A stretch of DNA of 64,000 nt from Tipula vernalis. Its lineage: Eukaryota; Arthropoda; Insecta; Diptera; Tipulidae. The stretch covers positions 44,144,333-44,208,332 of the forward strand of contig OY282560.1 in NCBI GenBank assembly GCA_958295665.1. The letters run 5' to 3'. Below the pieces are notes generated by a model that saw nothing but the letters and a program-made list of their open reading frames with translations, was not told the origin of the DNA and did no database searches. Positions 12,780-24,960 of this stretch are shown piece by piece. The position numbers and the translations under genes were made by a program. Within the stretch, counting starts at the first letter, position 1; every line of letters begins with the position of its first letter.

Positions 12780-13440
12780 TTTTCCAGACTATTTTAAAAA
12801 TAAATCTTAATTTAGGACTAAATTTCCCCTTTTCCAGAACATTTTCAAATTAAACCTCTTTTTACGGAATATTTTAATTCCCCAAAAATATTTTCAATAT
12901 AATTTTAAAATTAAACCTCCTTTTCCTCAATATTGGAAATTATTTTTTTCCCAAATTTCATTCTAATTTTAAATTTTCTTTCAAAATATTTTAAAATTAA
13001 AATTATTTCCATTGAAATTTTAAAATTAGATATCACTTTTTTATAACTAATGTTAAATTAAAAATATCTAATAAGATTATTAAATAATTAATTTTAATTT
13101 TAATTAATTTTAAAAGTAATTCTTCCTCTTCCAGAATATTTTAAAATTAATTTATCTTTTGCAAAAATTCAATGCCAATTTTAAAATTGAATCTCCTCTA
13201 TTTCACAATATTTTAAAATTAAATTTTTCTTTTGTAGAAATTTCATGCTCATTTTAAAATTAAGTCTCCTATTTTCCGAAATAATTAAAATCTAAAAATA
13301 TATTCATTCAAATTTTAAAATTAAATCTTCCTGGTTCAGAAATTCCATTCTAATTTTAAAACTAAGTTGTCTTCTTCCAGAATATTCTAAAATTTTAAAT
13401 TTCATATCCTAATTTTTGAATTAAATTTTTGTTTCCCACA
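12780..13440. repeat. degenerate ~55-bp AT-rich repeat, block 1
   Basis: A loosely repeated motif alternates ATTTTAAAATTAAA with CTCCTTTTCCAGAATA or TTCCATTCTAATTTT. About a dozen imperfect units are visible. Each carries the palindromic ATTTTAAAAT core. Units vary in length, so this is an old, decayed tandem repeat and not a sharp satellite. Confidence 0.7.
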
Positions 13441-14769
13441 ATAGATTAATTGATACAGGTGTAAGACCAAGCCTAAGCAAGATTCCTAGAATACCCCGGG
13501 TACTTTGTACATCCTTTTACATACAACAAAACCGAAAGCTGAACCGAAGGCTGAGAAAGGAATTTTAGTATTAGAGGATCGACCCGGTTTCAGCCACATA
13601 TGCAGTCGATAGTTAGTAAATTTGTTAGTAATAAATATAGTGAGTTTGCTTGTACATTACAGCTGCTTGTCATTCCTGGTAAACTGAGTCAGGTTATAAC
13701 TTTATTTCTAAAAATCTAGATTACATTTTATCCCTTAAGAATTAATAACATATTATGTTAGATTCTGAAATAAACTAAAATTATTTATCAGCCAATAGAA
13801 ATAGATACAGTAAATTAACCATTTATCTGTTGGCCTGGGACTTACGCTGCCTCTGATGCCTCACACTCTAGACTTACAATTTATAATGAAACAAACATTC
13901 TTAATTTTATGCTACTTTACAAATGTTTTCCCTTAACGAGAGCAAACCAAAAATAAATAAACATAAAGAGCAAATTAAACTAGAAACCAATGTCAACATC
14001 ACATGATGGATCAACGATTTATTTAACAATAATATTTTTCTCACATTTTGTATTATGACTATGGAGCGTAAAGAAGTAAAGCAATACAGTTTCAATACAG
14101 AAATCACTATCACTAAATTCACCACCACAACACAAACGGGCTTTAGATGACTCAAAAATTTAAGTTATTATACAAAAAAAAAAAAAAAAAAAACACCAAA
14201 CCCTAGTACAACCCGTAAAATCAACCAAACAAAACCCCCTTTGTTATTGTTTTGGGCCCTTTTAAATCAGCCAAAATAACATAAATTCCCTTTACCAAAA
14301 TAATACCCTATTTAACAAAATAAAAAGAAACAAAATGTTTTACTGATTTTACCATCCCATGTAAAACAATACATGTGATGTGAAAATACATGCCTAATAA
14401 TACCTGAGCAGTACCGTTATTTATTTGTTGAACATGTTTTTTCTTAATGTTCAAAAAAATTCACTTCACACGAAAATAAATAAAATAAAATCACACGCGC
14501 AATTATGCAAGATTTTCACTATTTCCATTAAGATTAAAAAAAAAATAAAAATATAATTGCGATGACGCATATTTGAACCAAAAACAAGCACTCACAAACT
14601 TTTACTATTTAATTATTAATAATTAATAATACATTTAATTTAATTTAATTTACTGATTAATTAAACAACTACACTTTTAAAGTACTGAATTTACATCGAA
14701 ATTTGAATTTAATTTATCCAGAAAGATAAAAAAATACGTCCTTCTCGTTCTAGCATTTTTATCCCGTAC
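13441..14769. other. 1.3-kb segment interrupting the AT-rich repeat
   Basis: The repeat motif stops at about 13440 and resumes at about 14770. The sequence between is different, with a CCCCGGGTACTTTG patch near 13494, a poly(A) run of about 21 near 14175 and a C-rich patch after it. It could be an insertion into the repeat field, but I found no clear terminal repeats or target duplication. Confidence 0.4.
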
Positions 14770-15520
14770 CATATATTCCGCTTTAAATTTTCCTTTCCCC
14801 CAATATTTAAAAATTAAATTTTTTTTTTGCTAATTTTAAAATAAAACCTTCTTTTCTAGCCTATTTTAAAATTAAAATTATTTCCATTCTAATTTTTAAA
14901 TTAAACAATATAATAATTTGAAATTTTTTTTTTTCCAATTTTAAATGTAATCTACTTCTTCCAGAATATTTTGAAACTTCTTCGGCAGAAAATTCATTCT
15001 AGTTTATAAATTAAATCTTCCTCTTCAAAAATATTTAAAATTAAAAATATTTCTATTCTAATTTTTAAATTAAACCTCTTGTTCCAAAATATTTTAAAAT
15101 TAAATCTCTCTTTTCATCCATTCTAATTTTAAAATTAGGCATTCGTCCAAGAGAAATTATGTTCTAATTTTAAGGTGAATCTCTCATTTCAAAAATATTT
15201 AAAACTGAATTTTTATTTTCCAGAAATTCCTTTCTAATTTTCAAATTAAATATTGCTCTTCCAGAAATTTCATTCGAATTTTAAAATTGAATCTCCCCTT
15301 TTCCATAATATTTAAAAATGGCAAAGGTTTCCAAACAGCTTTAAAAGAATATTTTAAAATTAAAATTATTTCCATTCTAATGTTAATTTTTAACTTTTCC
15401 GTCCAGAATTATTTAAATTAAAATTTTTTAGTTCCACAAATTCCATTCTATTTTTAAAATTTTTTTGATTTTCAAATTAAATTTTCCTTACAGAATATTT
15501 TAAATTTTTAAATTTTAATT
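14770..15520. repeat. degenerate ~55-bp AT-rich repeat, block 2
   Basis: The same alternating ATTTTAAAATTAAA and TTCCATTCTAATTTT motifs as in 12780-13440 return here in the same orientation, which suggests both blocks were once one array. Confidence 0.7.
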
Positions 15521-18500
15521 GTTTATGTTTAGAAAGTGGGCTATAAGAAATGATACACTCGTCAACAATAAGCATTATCTTTAATTTATATATAATATTG
15601 CATAGGTTGGCCCATAGGCTTCAAATCTCATCAATCTCTGATATCAAGCGATTTCTAATCCTTGGACCACTATAGCGAGAGAACGGTTCATCTGTTCGGA
15701 GCAGATCTGGGGTTAATTTTTGCTTAAAAGCAGTGGCCATTAATTAATTTAAATTAAAAGAATTAATCTCCACATACATTTTAATTAAAATTACAAGCGA
15801 TTTGCGATACTGGAGCCCGCCATACCAAGTGAATACATATTAAGGTCGGAACAATTCTGATATTAGCATTTGCATAATAAAACAGTGGCGGCGTAATTTA
15901 TTTACAAAGTATAAAATTAAAATTACGGACGAAACTCTTGCACACCGCTGCTCTTCTTACTACCATTCCATTAAACTAATAATAAATAAATTAACTTTAC
16001 CAAACTTACAGTCTATGAATTCTCTCATCGCCTATAGAACATGTCACGCAAAACACCTATACGGCCATGTACCATTAGAAACACATGTCCGGTTTAATTT
16101 TATCGTAAGATATCGCTTCATGGAAGACCCTTTCAGACTCATTACATTTTGTTGATCGTTTGAATTGATACATTTCATGAACAATATGTCTAGGCATTTC
16201 CTTAAGATATTAATTAAAACAAAACTTTGTGAGCCAGCCCAATTAGATTCTATTGAAAAAAATTTAAAGATCTTAAATATCACAATGTTGATAAATGTTT
16301 ATAAATGACTTATGACATGACATACCCCGTTACAGTTAGAGTCACAGTTGATCAGCCAAGGGATTGTTACACAAAAACATATTCTGTTCGAAACTTAATT
16401 TTACCTAATGTCATTATTGAACGAAAAATGAAAAACTGATTGCATATAACCTATACCGTAATATTAAAACTAATTTAATAAAACTACAAATACCTAGTAA
16501 TAAAGGAGGAACAAAATTGAAAACGACATTACACAACAACAACAAAAGTCCTCATTGGACATTACGACATATCATAATGGATAACAATTTTTATTTCTCT
16601 TGTTAAAAAATAATTACCATTTCCATTTCGTCTTCATATAAGGTTATATACGCTTACATATCTAAAGTGATGATAGCAATTATTGCAACAAGAATACATT
16701 CATTATCGTCAAAACTATGATTAAATTAAATTACACTCGGCCATAGAGACCAGATCCATTATAATGTTTCTATAAAATTATTGTCATTAGTAACTGCACG
16801 CCAATAATTACAATTTTGTTTATGTATATATACATATGTGTGTGTATACGCGGAAAGTTGATGATCCGAGGTTAAATGTAATTCATATCGAATTGAACTT
16901 GAATCATATTCAAAATAACAACAACAACAACAACAACAACAAAAATCGATTAAACTTTTGACGAACCGATTAATCCAGCAGTGAAGCAAAAAATATTAAC
17001 AATTCCGTAGCTAGAGGGCATTCTCTTGAAAACATTATGGAATTATAGATTTTAAATGATAATTTCAGGTTTCATAATGGCTAATGATTTTATTTTGTGT
17101 TTTTATATCAACGATGGCCTGATGGACCGGACCGTACGTATATAATTTATTTTAATTAAATTTTTTTGAAATAAATTAAAATTTGAATATATTTGTTGTT
17201 GTCGACTTGTGGTCGATTCGATGATTCCCATTCATAATGTATAGTCGCTGATTATTCTATTAATCATTTGTGTGTGCCTCGCGAGGTAGGTACATCTCTT
17301 CTCAAACATAGAATTAAATTTTCAACAAATTTTTTTTTTTTGAATTGATTATTAGGACGTTGTTGTTTATGATTATTTTTTAATTTAATTTTATTTAATA
17401 ATTGAACGATAGATAAAAATAGAAATTACCTTTTGTTGTTTGATATGTAGAAATAATGTACAAAAACTCAATTAATTACCATCAACAGTTTGTATTTTCG
17501 CCGATTAGAGAACAGCTTTCTGCGCAAATATACATACATTTGCATATAATTAATTGTTTGTTTAATCATAAAATAACGGACTGTGCGTTGTTATTAATTT
17601 AATTTAAATAATAATAATAATTGTTTCTTTCTTTTTGCTAAATTTATTGTAATATGTTCAAGTTTTACATGGAAACTCCATCAGTGTGATATTTATATGC
17701 CGCGATCTTAGATAAGCAAAACATTTACAGGAAATTGATGGTGTGGAAAGATTAAGCCTTAGCAGATTAAATGGTTAGGATTAATTGTTTAAATATTTTG
17801 TAGATATGTTAGCTGACTGCGGGAAATTATTTACAAAAAATATCTTATTTCAGAAATTTCACACAGATACAACCGTGCAAATGCTGAGGTAAAATGGCTC
17901 TAAATTAATTTTAATATATCTAACATTAAGTCTAGGGGAACATGTGAGGGAGTTAAACTTTTACTAAGCCTTTATTTACCACCAAAAAATATGAGGGCTT
18001 TTGACTTAAAAAAATATAAGCTCACCAGTTAATCGTTTTGGGTAAACCACTCAAAATATTTATTAATAATTAATTTGTGCTATAGTGCATATTTTAAAAT
18101 TATATTCACTACTTATGTAAATTAAGTTAGAACGACGGTCTCAACAATACTAGATCAAAGACAAATAAGATATTTGCAAATTTTAAATTGATCATTGCGA
18201 TCTCAAATAATTACTTCTCTTTCCCCCTTGATAATCCAATACACCTACACTGATAACAATATTTGAATGTTTAATCATACCATATTTTAGGGAAAACATA
18301 TTTTCCTACAAGTTGATGAGCAAACATCGATTTATCAGAAGAAGCTGAACAACGCATATAATCGACACATTCCGTAAAAATATCAGTTGCTTATACTTCT
18401 GATTAACAACGGATATCTTTAGTGTGATATACACCCATGACCTTACCGAACCATCTTTTACTTCGTAGTTTACATTTCTCATTTTACGACTTATTATTCC

Positions 18501-18582
18501 TTCAATAAATTGCGGGGCAAATTTGGCACAGTACTTTATTAGAGCATTACTTTGCGGATGCGTACGTACAAAAACCCTATGA
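15521..18582. other. AT-rich intergenic DNA with a (CAA)n microsatellite
   Basis: No gene was recognised. A (CAA)n run lies at about 16917-16942 and creates a poly-Cys read on the minus strand. A moderately GC-richer patch at 15600-15980 may be transposon-derived. The 3' LTR of element A should lie in the right part but was not identified. Confidence 0.5.
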
Positions 18583-18871
18583 TTAAATTGAAATTATAGG
18601 CCTACTACGTAAGTTATACCGTTTTGAGCTTTTTTCGTATGCTTGAGCGGTCTGAATCTTGGCTCTGTCATGTGCAAGTTGAAGTCTTGCAGGTAAAGGT
18701 AGTAGTATTTCACCTTCCGAAATTTCGCCTAATTGCTGCAGTATCTTATAATCTTGACCATGGGTTATCTTATGGTAGCCGAATAATAAGAAATGGGAAG
18801 AGTTTTGTATGGTTTCATGCACTCCATTTCCTAAGTCCGACGCAATTTCATACAAATGTTTGTCCCAAGAT
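18583..18871 (-). pseudogene. gypsy relic A: integrase, C-terminal part
   Basis: The frame includes YEIASDLGNGVHETI, HFLLFGYHKITHGQDYK and AYEKSSKRYNLRSRP, the typical tail of a gypsy integrase after the catalytic core. Its upstream end meets the retroposon at 18872, and the reading frame fits the other half once one copy of the 12-bp duplication is discounted. Confidence 0.83.
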
Positions 18872-19630
18872 ATTGGTTTGGCGTCTATTGGAGCGGGGGA
18901 CCAAAGTTGAGTAGATTAATCTACCAGCTCCGTAACCTTCCAGTAGGGTGCGCATCACGTGAGCTGTGCTGGTCTTGCATTAGGCAGCTGCGTGATGGGT
19001 ACAATTGTGTAAGAGGTAACCTGTTCACAATTCGCAAGTGTACGTGCTGCCTCCTCGTGGCAACCACTGGTAACTAAGGCCATTTGGCACATTTTTGGCA
19101 ATTTTGCAAAGGCTAAAGTACGGCGCTAAAGGAGAAAACCTTGACAAAAAACCCTAATCTAAGGTGGAACAACATATGCCGATGGATGAATGGCTGATAG
19201 GTTAATCAGTTCAAAATATGCGGACTCTGGATACCAGGCACCCTCCAGTTTTATTTAGCCTTTCTGTAGTAAAGCTGGGTGACCTACAGGCGATTTGCAA
19301 TTTCCAGAAACTCGTAGTAGTAAAATCAAACGGAATACGGGGCAGGAGTAGGAATATACGGGAGTGGGACAACCATCTCGAGGTCCTTGGGCTCCAATGC
19401 TAACGTCTTTCTAGCGGAACTACATACTGTAGTAAACATCTAGGAGGGAGAGCAATAAGCCCAGATAGTATGTATCACGTACCGGGAGGCAGTATTGTCA
19501 GGTTCATTAAGAACCTTAATATTGACTGGACGGATAATTAAGCAGGGTCCAGCACAATAGATCTTTTAGGTCGCAGTGCGAATTTGCTGATCACCCGCCT
19601 GGCCTGGCCCTCCAATAATAATAATAATAA
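18872..19630 (+). mobile_element. 759-bp non-LTR retroposon with (AAT)n tail
   Basis: The insert is flanked by the 12-bp duplication TTGTCCCAAGAT at 18860-18871 and 19631-19642 and ends in an (AAT)n tract right before the second copy, the pattern left by target-primed reverse transcription. It encodes no recognisable reverse transcriptase; its open frames are short. It is GC-richer than its surroundings. It may be a 5'-truncated LINE 3' end or a SINE-like element driven by an I-type LINE. No clear pol III A/B boxes were seen. Confidence 0.85.
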
Positions 19631-19642
19631 TTGTCCCAAGAT

Positions 19643-20220
19643 GTATGTTTCTTCTTGATATATGCACGTATCGCACATAAGATCGACCTATTCACTCGCT
19701 CAGATGCATTAGATTGTGGAGCATAAATGGCTGTCTTAGAATCAATGACTCCAAATTCCTTCAATAGATTTGTATATTCGCTACTCTTAAATTGACTTCC
19801 TTTATCCGAATGGATAGTATGAGGTACTCCAAATACACAGAATAATTCATTTTTTAAGTAGTCAGTAATTTGTGACGTTGTTTCGCTACTAAGTGCTTTT
19901 AAAAGGACCAACTTTGTTAAATGATCCACCACTATCAAAATTACCGATTTTCCCTGAGTTGATCTGGGATATGGGCCTAGCAGATCAATATGTACTCTTT
20001 GCCAAGGTCTCTCAATAGTGAAAGGCTTCTTCATTGGGGGACGTGTCAAATAATTTTGAGGTTTGGTAATTTTACAGACAACACAGTTAGATATGAATTC
20101 TTTGACTGGTTTTGCCATAGATGGCCAAAAGTAAAACCGTCAGAGTTTTTCAAAAGTTTTTACTATCCCACCATGGGCCGACATTAGCTCGTCATGGTGC
20201 TGTTTAATTAGGTCTAGACA
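19643..20220 (-). pseudogene. gypsy relic A: integrase, N-terminal two thirds
   Basis: The open piece to 20118 shows the C-x2-C half of the zinc-binding domain (FISNCVVCKITKP), then the catalytic core with HIDLLGPYPR (first Asp), HTIHSDKGSQFKSS (second Asp) and NASERVNRSI (Glu). All three catalytic residues are present. The frame ends where the 759-bp retroposon enters at WDN; the downstream half lies at 18583-18855. The insertion makes the enzyme non-functional. Confidence 0.88.
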
Positions 20221-20544
20221 CATTCCGACCGGGATCCACATTTTTCAAACTGACAAATCCGACAAATCATCCGTTTTCTTAGAATCTAATCGAATAAATA
20301 TTCTATCTTCGTGAATTCTAAAAGCTGGAAAACTATTGGGGTTAGAAATGCTGTTTTCTCGCAACTTTGTGTACTCAGAGTCGTAAAATTCCACGGAACT
20401 TTCTTTCGATTCATGTAAAACCCTTGCAATACTATTGGAAAATTCTTCAATACTATCACAGTAAATTCGTGATAGAGTGTCTGCCACGACATTGTCCTTG
20501 CTTCGTTGATGCTGAATTAAAAATGTATACGCTTGGAGCTTAAG
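20221..20544 (-). pseudogene. gypsy relic A: RNase H end and linker
   Basis: Left of the LTR insert the RNase H frame resumes and shows NVVADTLSRIYC, the usual end of gypsy RNase H, followed by a linker towards the integrase. The frame breaks near 20245. Confidence 0.8.
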
Positions 20545-20548
20545 ACTC

Positions 20549-21896
20549 TGTAACGTGTGGACCTTGCAAATAACCAGGGCGGCAGGGTGTTGATATTATT
20601 ATGGCACAACTTTATGGTGTGTATCTATGATAATTGCCTATCTTGCGATTACGTCTACGTGAAACTTGGTGATACAACACAGATGTCGCGCATTTAAATC
20701 TTGGTATGGAGAATACTCGTTTTGCTTGCGTGGCGTGTTGTTCATTGTTGATGTGATGAAAAAAAAAGAATTGGAGGGGACTTCATTTTGTGCTATGTTA
20801 GTGACAGGTCGAAAAAGAAATTTAATAAAACGAAAAAAATAAGTTTTTTTTGGTTTCGGGACCAATTTAAACATAAGTGATACGAAAATTAATGATCAAT
20901 TAAATTTATAGTTTATTAATTGATAAATTACGTTTTTTTTGTGTTCGTTTGCTGTTGGACAGTATTCGAAATGCCCAGTTGGTGAACGGGTATAATAAAT
21001 AAGTAAGCGAAATCACGATTCGACGCGAGAGAAAGAGGCAGATAACTGGACTGCCGTACGTGTTATAACTCCATCATACAGTTGGAATTGGATCAGGCGA
21101 GACAAGTGGAAAGTTACACAAAAGTCGGAACGTAGATTTGGAGATTGCTGCGCCTCATCATATTGTTTCAAAATTATTCCAACGGGTCAGCACCGCTATT
21201 TGCGGATTCTCAAGGGCGCGTCGCAACCGCGTGTATATACGGCCTTGCCTACAAAGACGTCCGGTGACGGAATTATCAAACAGCTGACCAGTAACAACCC
21301 GTTATAGTCATCCAATTGCTTATTATTATTTTTTTGTTTGTTTGTATATAATTACCAATTTAAAATTAATTTCTAATTTTTGTATATTTTGATTTTCCTC
21401 GCTTTGGGGGCATTCCCTTGTTTTTTTTCTCATTTCAGATCTTAGTGGCGAGTTTCGGGAGGGCCCTACTGACTCCAGCACTGGGATATGGTTTAACTTA
21501 GTGGACATCATAACTCGATTGTAGTGATTATTCCTCCTCCCAGACCGAGAGAGAAAAGAAATGTACAAGATTTTGTTTTGTCTATTTATATAACGTAACG
21601 TTTAGCTTCTTCAATTGTATTATGTTATAATGCAGAATATAAATGAAGATTGTGATGATTGTAATAATGGAATGATGGACTAGTTGTTTGGTTATTTATC
21701 TTTCAGGAGGTGAGCGTTGCGACATGTGTGTGTGTGTGTGTTTCGTTAATTCAGTTAAAAAAGGCAGCATTTAGACCCAGTAAGGGCACCACCACTTCTC
21801 CACGCCCCAGACTGTGCGATTTCCGGCCCAACGCTGCAGGTGGTGACTACTGGGCATTCTGTTAACGGGTGACTGCAAGGTCGGGCACTCGTTACA
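20549..21896. mobile_element. LTR-like insert (probable solo LTR), 1348 bp
   Basis: The insert begins TGTAACGTGTGG and ends GCACTCGTTACA, so it has TG...CA ends within a 7-bp inverted repeat (TGTAACG / CGTTACA). It is flanked by a 4-bp duplication, ACTC at 20545-20548 and 21897-21900, as produced by Ty3/gypsy integrases. It lies within element A's RNase H. No coding sequence is visible inside; a (TG)n run lies near 21727-21741. A solo LTR left by LTR-LTR recombination is the simplest reading, long but within the known range for gypsy LTRs. The orientation is not settled. Confidence 0.8.
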
Positions 21897-21900
21897 ACTC

Positions 21901-22454
21901 CATCTAGCCAGTCTCCCACTTAAGACACGCTGACCCATTAATCACTTAAGACTTGCATGGTCCGTAATAAGTGTAAACTCGTAGCCCTCGATGTACGGTC
22001 TGAATTTTTTTACTGCTAGTATTGCCGCTAAACACTTCAGCTCTGTAATGGTATAATTTTTTTGTGCCTTATTTAATTTCTGGGATATATAGACAATTGG
22101 TCTTTCGTTTTCCTCTTTATCCTTTTGAAACAAAACCGCACCCACACCTTCCGTGCTTGCATCGTATCTGATAAAAAATGGTTCGCCATAAGATGGATTA
22201 ATTAATACCGGGGCCGACGTAAGTCTTTGCTTCAGATTTTCAAATGCCACCTGTGCCTCCACGGTCCACAGGAATTTGCCCTTCTTGAGGCAATCGCTAA
22301 TAGGAGCCGTAACTGCAGAGTAATTGTTGATGAAACGGCGATACCATCGCGCCATTCTAAGTAGTCGTCTTGACTGTCTTACGTTCGTCGGTACAGGAAA
22401 GTCAACTATTGCATCGATTTTAGTAGGATCAGTTTTTAGAACATTTTCAGCCAA
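21901..22454 (-). pseudogene. gypsy relic A: RT connection and RNase H, first part
   Basis: The frame contains RLLRMARWYRRFINNYS, FLWTVEAQVAFENLK and the RNase H-like part FIRYDASTEGVGAVLFQ, ending at TDHASLK. A stop replaces the Trp usually found next. The frame then reads to about 21901, where an LTR-like insert interrupts the domain. Confidence 0.85.
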
Positions 22455-23060
22455 AACAGCATCACCTTGAACTGATAGAGTGGTCGCCCTGGTTTGGTGA
22501 AAGCCGTCTTGTCTCTAGATTCCGCAAGCGGTATCTGCCAGAATGCGTCCTTTAAGTCTAGTCCCGTAATGTTCTTTGTTTCATGCAATCGTCCTAAAAG
22601 TTCGTCAATATTTAGGAGGGGGTAAGCATCCTTCATCGTGACAGAGCTTAGCTTTCTGGCATCAAGACACAGACGATTTTTACCAGTTATTTCTTGACCA
22701 GTGTAACAGGCGAACTCCAGGAGATTTTGCTAATCTCGATCACATCCAACTTCAGCATTCTATCAACTTCATCACAGAGTTCCTTTTGTTTAACTGGTGA
22801 GAGAGGATAATACCGTTGTTTTATAGCCTTGCAACCTGGGATGATTTCTATTTCATGACAATGTTTACTTGTCCTACCCAGATCATTTTTTTCAAATGAC
22901 GGGAAAAGCGCTATTGTTCGGCTTTGCTTGGATCTGTCTTGCGGACTTAGCTCGTGCATTTTATTGTTTTCGGGAATGGTTTTAGAAATTTCATTGACGG
23001 TCAACCCCGGCGCAATATTAAATATATTCCAGAAATCAATTCTCAAATACAAAGAAAATT
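22420..23060 (-). pseudogene. gypsy relic A: reverse transcriptase with YxDD region deleted
   Basis: The N-terminal part (22687-23052) shows HEIEIIPGCKAIKQRYYPLS and WSSPVTLVKK. The next piece (22436-22636) carries DAYPLLNIDELL, the TGLDLKDAFWQIPL motif with the first catalytic Asp, and KTAFTKPGRPLYQF. At about 22475-22450 the sequence jumps directly to the segment after the palm (VLKTDPTKIDAIVDFPVP). About 90 codons with the YxDD box are missing, so the enzyme is dead. Confidence 0.82.
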
Positions 23061-23112
23061 TCAGTGTAGGAACAATACAGAATTTAATATTCTTAGTTTC
23101 GTCTCGTACACT

Positions 23113-23548
23113 TCAATTTAATTTATTAAATTTGATCTTAGATGAACGCAAAAATTGTAACGAACCTTCCCTCAAAACGCTTATAGACGCCCCCGTATCT
23201 AGGAGTCCATACATCGATTTTGAGGCTATTATGACTTTTGTCTTCAATCGAGGATCGTTTGAGGCAATAGTTTGAATTATAGAGGAAATACAATGTCTAA
23301 TCATGGATCGTCGTTGTCTGAAATAATGAATGATTCGGTGTATCTTATGATTTCTATTTTTTATGCCTCGGCAAGTGTTTTGGTGCATCAACTTTTCCGA
23401 ATGCGATCCCCTCGTTAAAATCACATTCGGATGATAGTTTTCCGACGGGCGATTCTGACAAGTGGAACAAAACGGTTTTCTGACATTATCCGCACCACAG
23501 CCAAAATATATTATTAAAAGGTTGACAACAATCTTGATATTTAACAAA
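23113..23548 (-). pseudogene. gypsy relic A: zinc-knuckle region and aspartic protease
   Basis: The open piece carries a Cys cluster (CGADNVRKPFCSTC) and further on the protease active site YGLLDTGASISVL. The DTGA motif is that of retroviral-type aspartic proteases, which cut the polyprotein. The frame is lost before the reverse transcriptase piece. Confidence 0.75.
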
Positions 23549-24960
23549 TCAGATTAGATTATGCCTATGGTCATTACTAATTACTTCAATTGAAGATTCG
23601 CCATTTGCAATTTCCATTGGAGTGTGTGTTTGAACTGAATATGTCTCTGTTACAGCTGTGTGTTGCAGATCATTCCGATAACCACTAGTTGCATCTATTT
23701 CATTGACAAATTTTCGCCTTGTCTGTCCATCTTGAAATTGCCTTGGATCATAACCAGTGAGGTCCCACATTGCTTCATATCTTTGACAAAGCACTCGCAA
23801 ATCCTCTAAACTTCTAAAAGAATTTTGGTGAGGTAATTTCACGTTCTTAAGTGCCGGATGCATATTCTGACATAAACGATACAATTCAACATAAAACCCT
23901 ACGATATATTTCTTCCCGAATTTCATCTTCATAGTCATAACTGCTGAAGTATGATAACATAGCATTTTTCATTAGGGTCCAATCTGCATTTGGATTATCC
24001 GATTTGTACACCCAGTACCAATCTTCCGCTATTTCAGTTAAAAACAGATGTAATGATTTTGCTAACATAGCTTCCGGAAGTCCATCCCTAGCAAGTTGTT
24101 CTAAGCGACGGATGAAATCATGTACATTCATTGATTTATACTACCGTTAAAAGACAAATTCCATGTTTGTTTAATTCTATGCAGATTGTTAAAACGATAT
24201 TGTGACGCAAATATTGGTTGAGGGTTTGCCGATTGTATATTAAATTGAGGATAGTCTACCTTCCTAGATGGACCTTGCGGAATATCTATTGTATTGCTGT
24301 GGAGGAATATTTGCATACTGTGAAAGATCAGGCTCTTGAACATTATTGGTATGTACACTATCTATGCGTGCAAAGAATTCAGTGACTGGTTGTTTCAATT
24401 TTTTATCCCCATGAAATGTTAAATGGGTATTTGGAGGGTTATCACTTAAACTAGAAGAATTCACAGGTGAAGATGTTTCCATATTTTTTAAAGATTCGTC
24501 AAAGGCTGGCATTATTCTCTTATCTGAAGGACTAATATTGCTATGATGTGACGTATTCTTTCCGATTGATTCCTTTTGAATGGCACCATGGGATTCTTGC
24601 CATAATTTCATAAACCAATTAAAATGTCTACGCCAGCTGCTTAAAGTGTTAGAAAGATTGATGACGTCACCAAAAGTTCTGTCTCTATAGTGAACAGATT
24701 TGACTAATCCAACCAATATAAAGTCAGATGGAGGTGATACTCCTCGTTGTTCGCATAATTTCGACCACTCCTCACATTTAGATCTACAAAGCTCTAATCC
24801 TTGTTCTGGCTTATTTCTAATATGTGATTCCCTGGGTGCTAATTGTTTATCGGAAAATTCAGCTATTAGGAGGTTGCATAGCATTCTTTTTGAATCAATT
24901 GCCACTAGCAAGCCCTCTAACTTTATACTCGACTTCTTGTTCCGCAACGGACAAGTTTGT
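23549..24960 (-). pseudogene. gypsy relic A: Gag
   Basis: Overlapping open pieces at 24264-24947, 23886-24131 and 23549-23965 make one Gag in shifted frames. The first piece has no ATG at its front; its open frame begins after a stop near 24955. The middle contains the capsid-like stretches FIRRLEQLARDGL, FLTEIAEDWYWVY and SYDYEDEIREEIYRR. Gag is the structural protein of the particle. Assignment rests on position between the primer site and the protease and on capsid-like composition, not on a strong signature. Confidence 0.65.

Noticed and set aside
16759..16989. Cys-rich small protein
   Set aside because: The Cys run comes from the (CAA)n microsatellite read on the minus strand.
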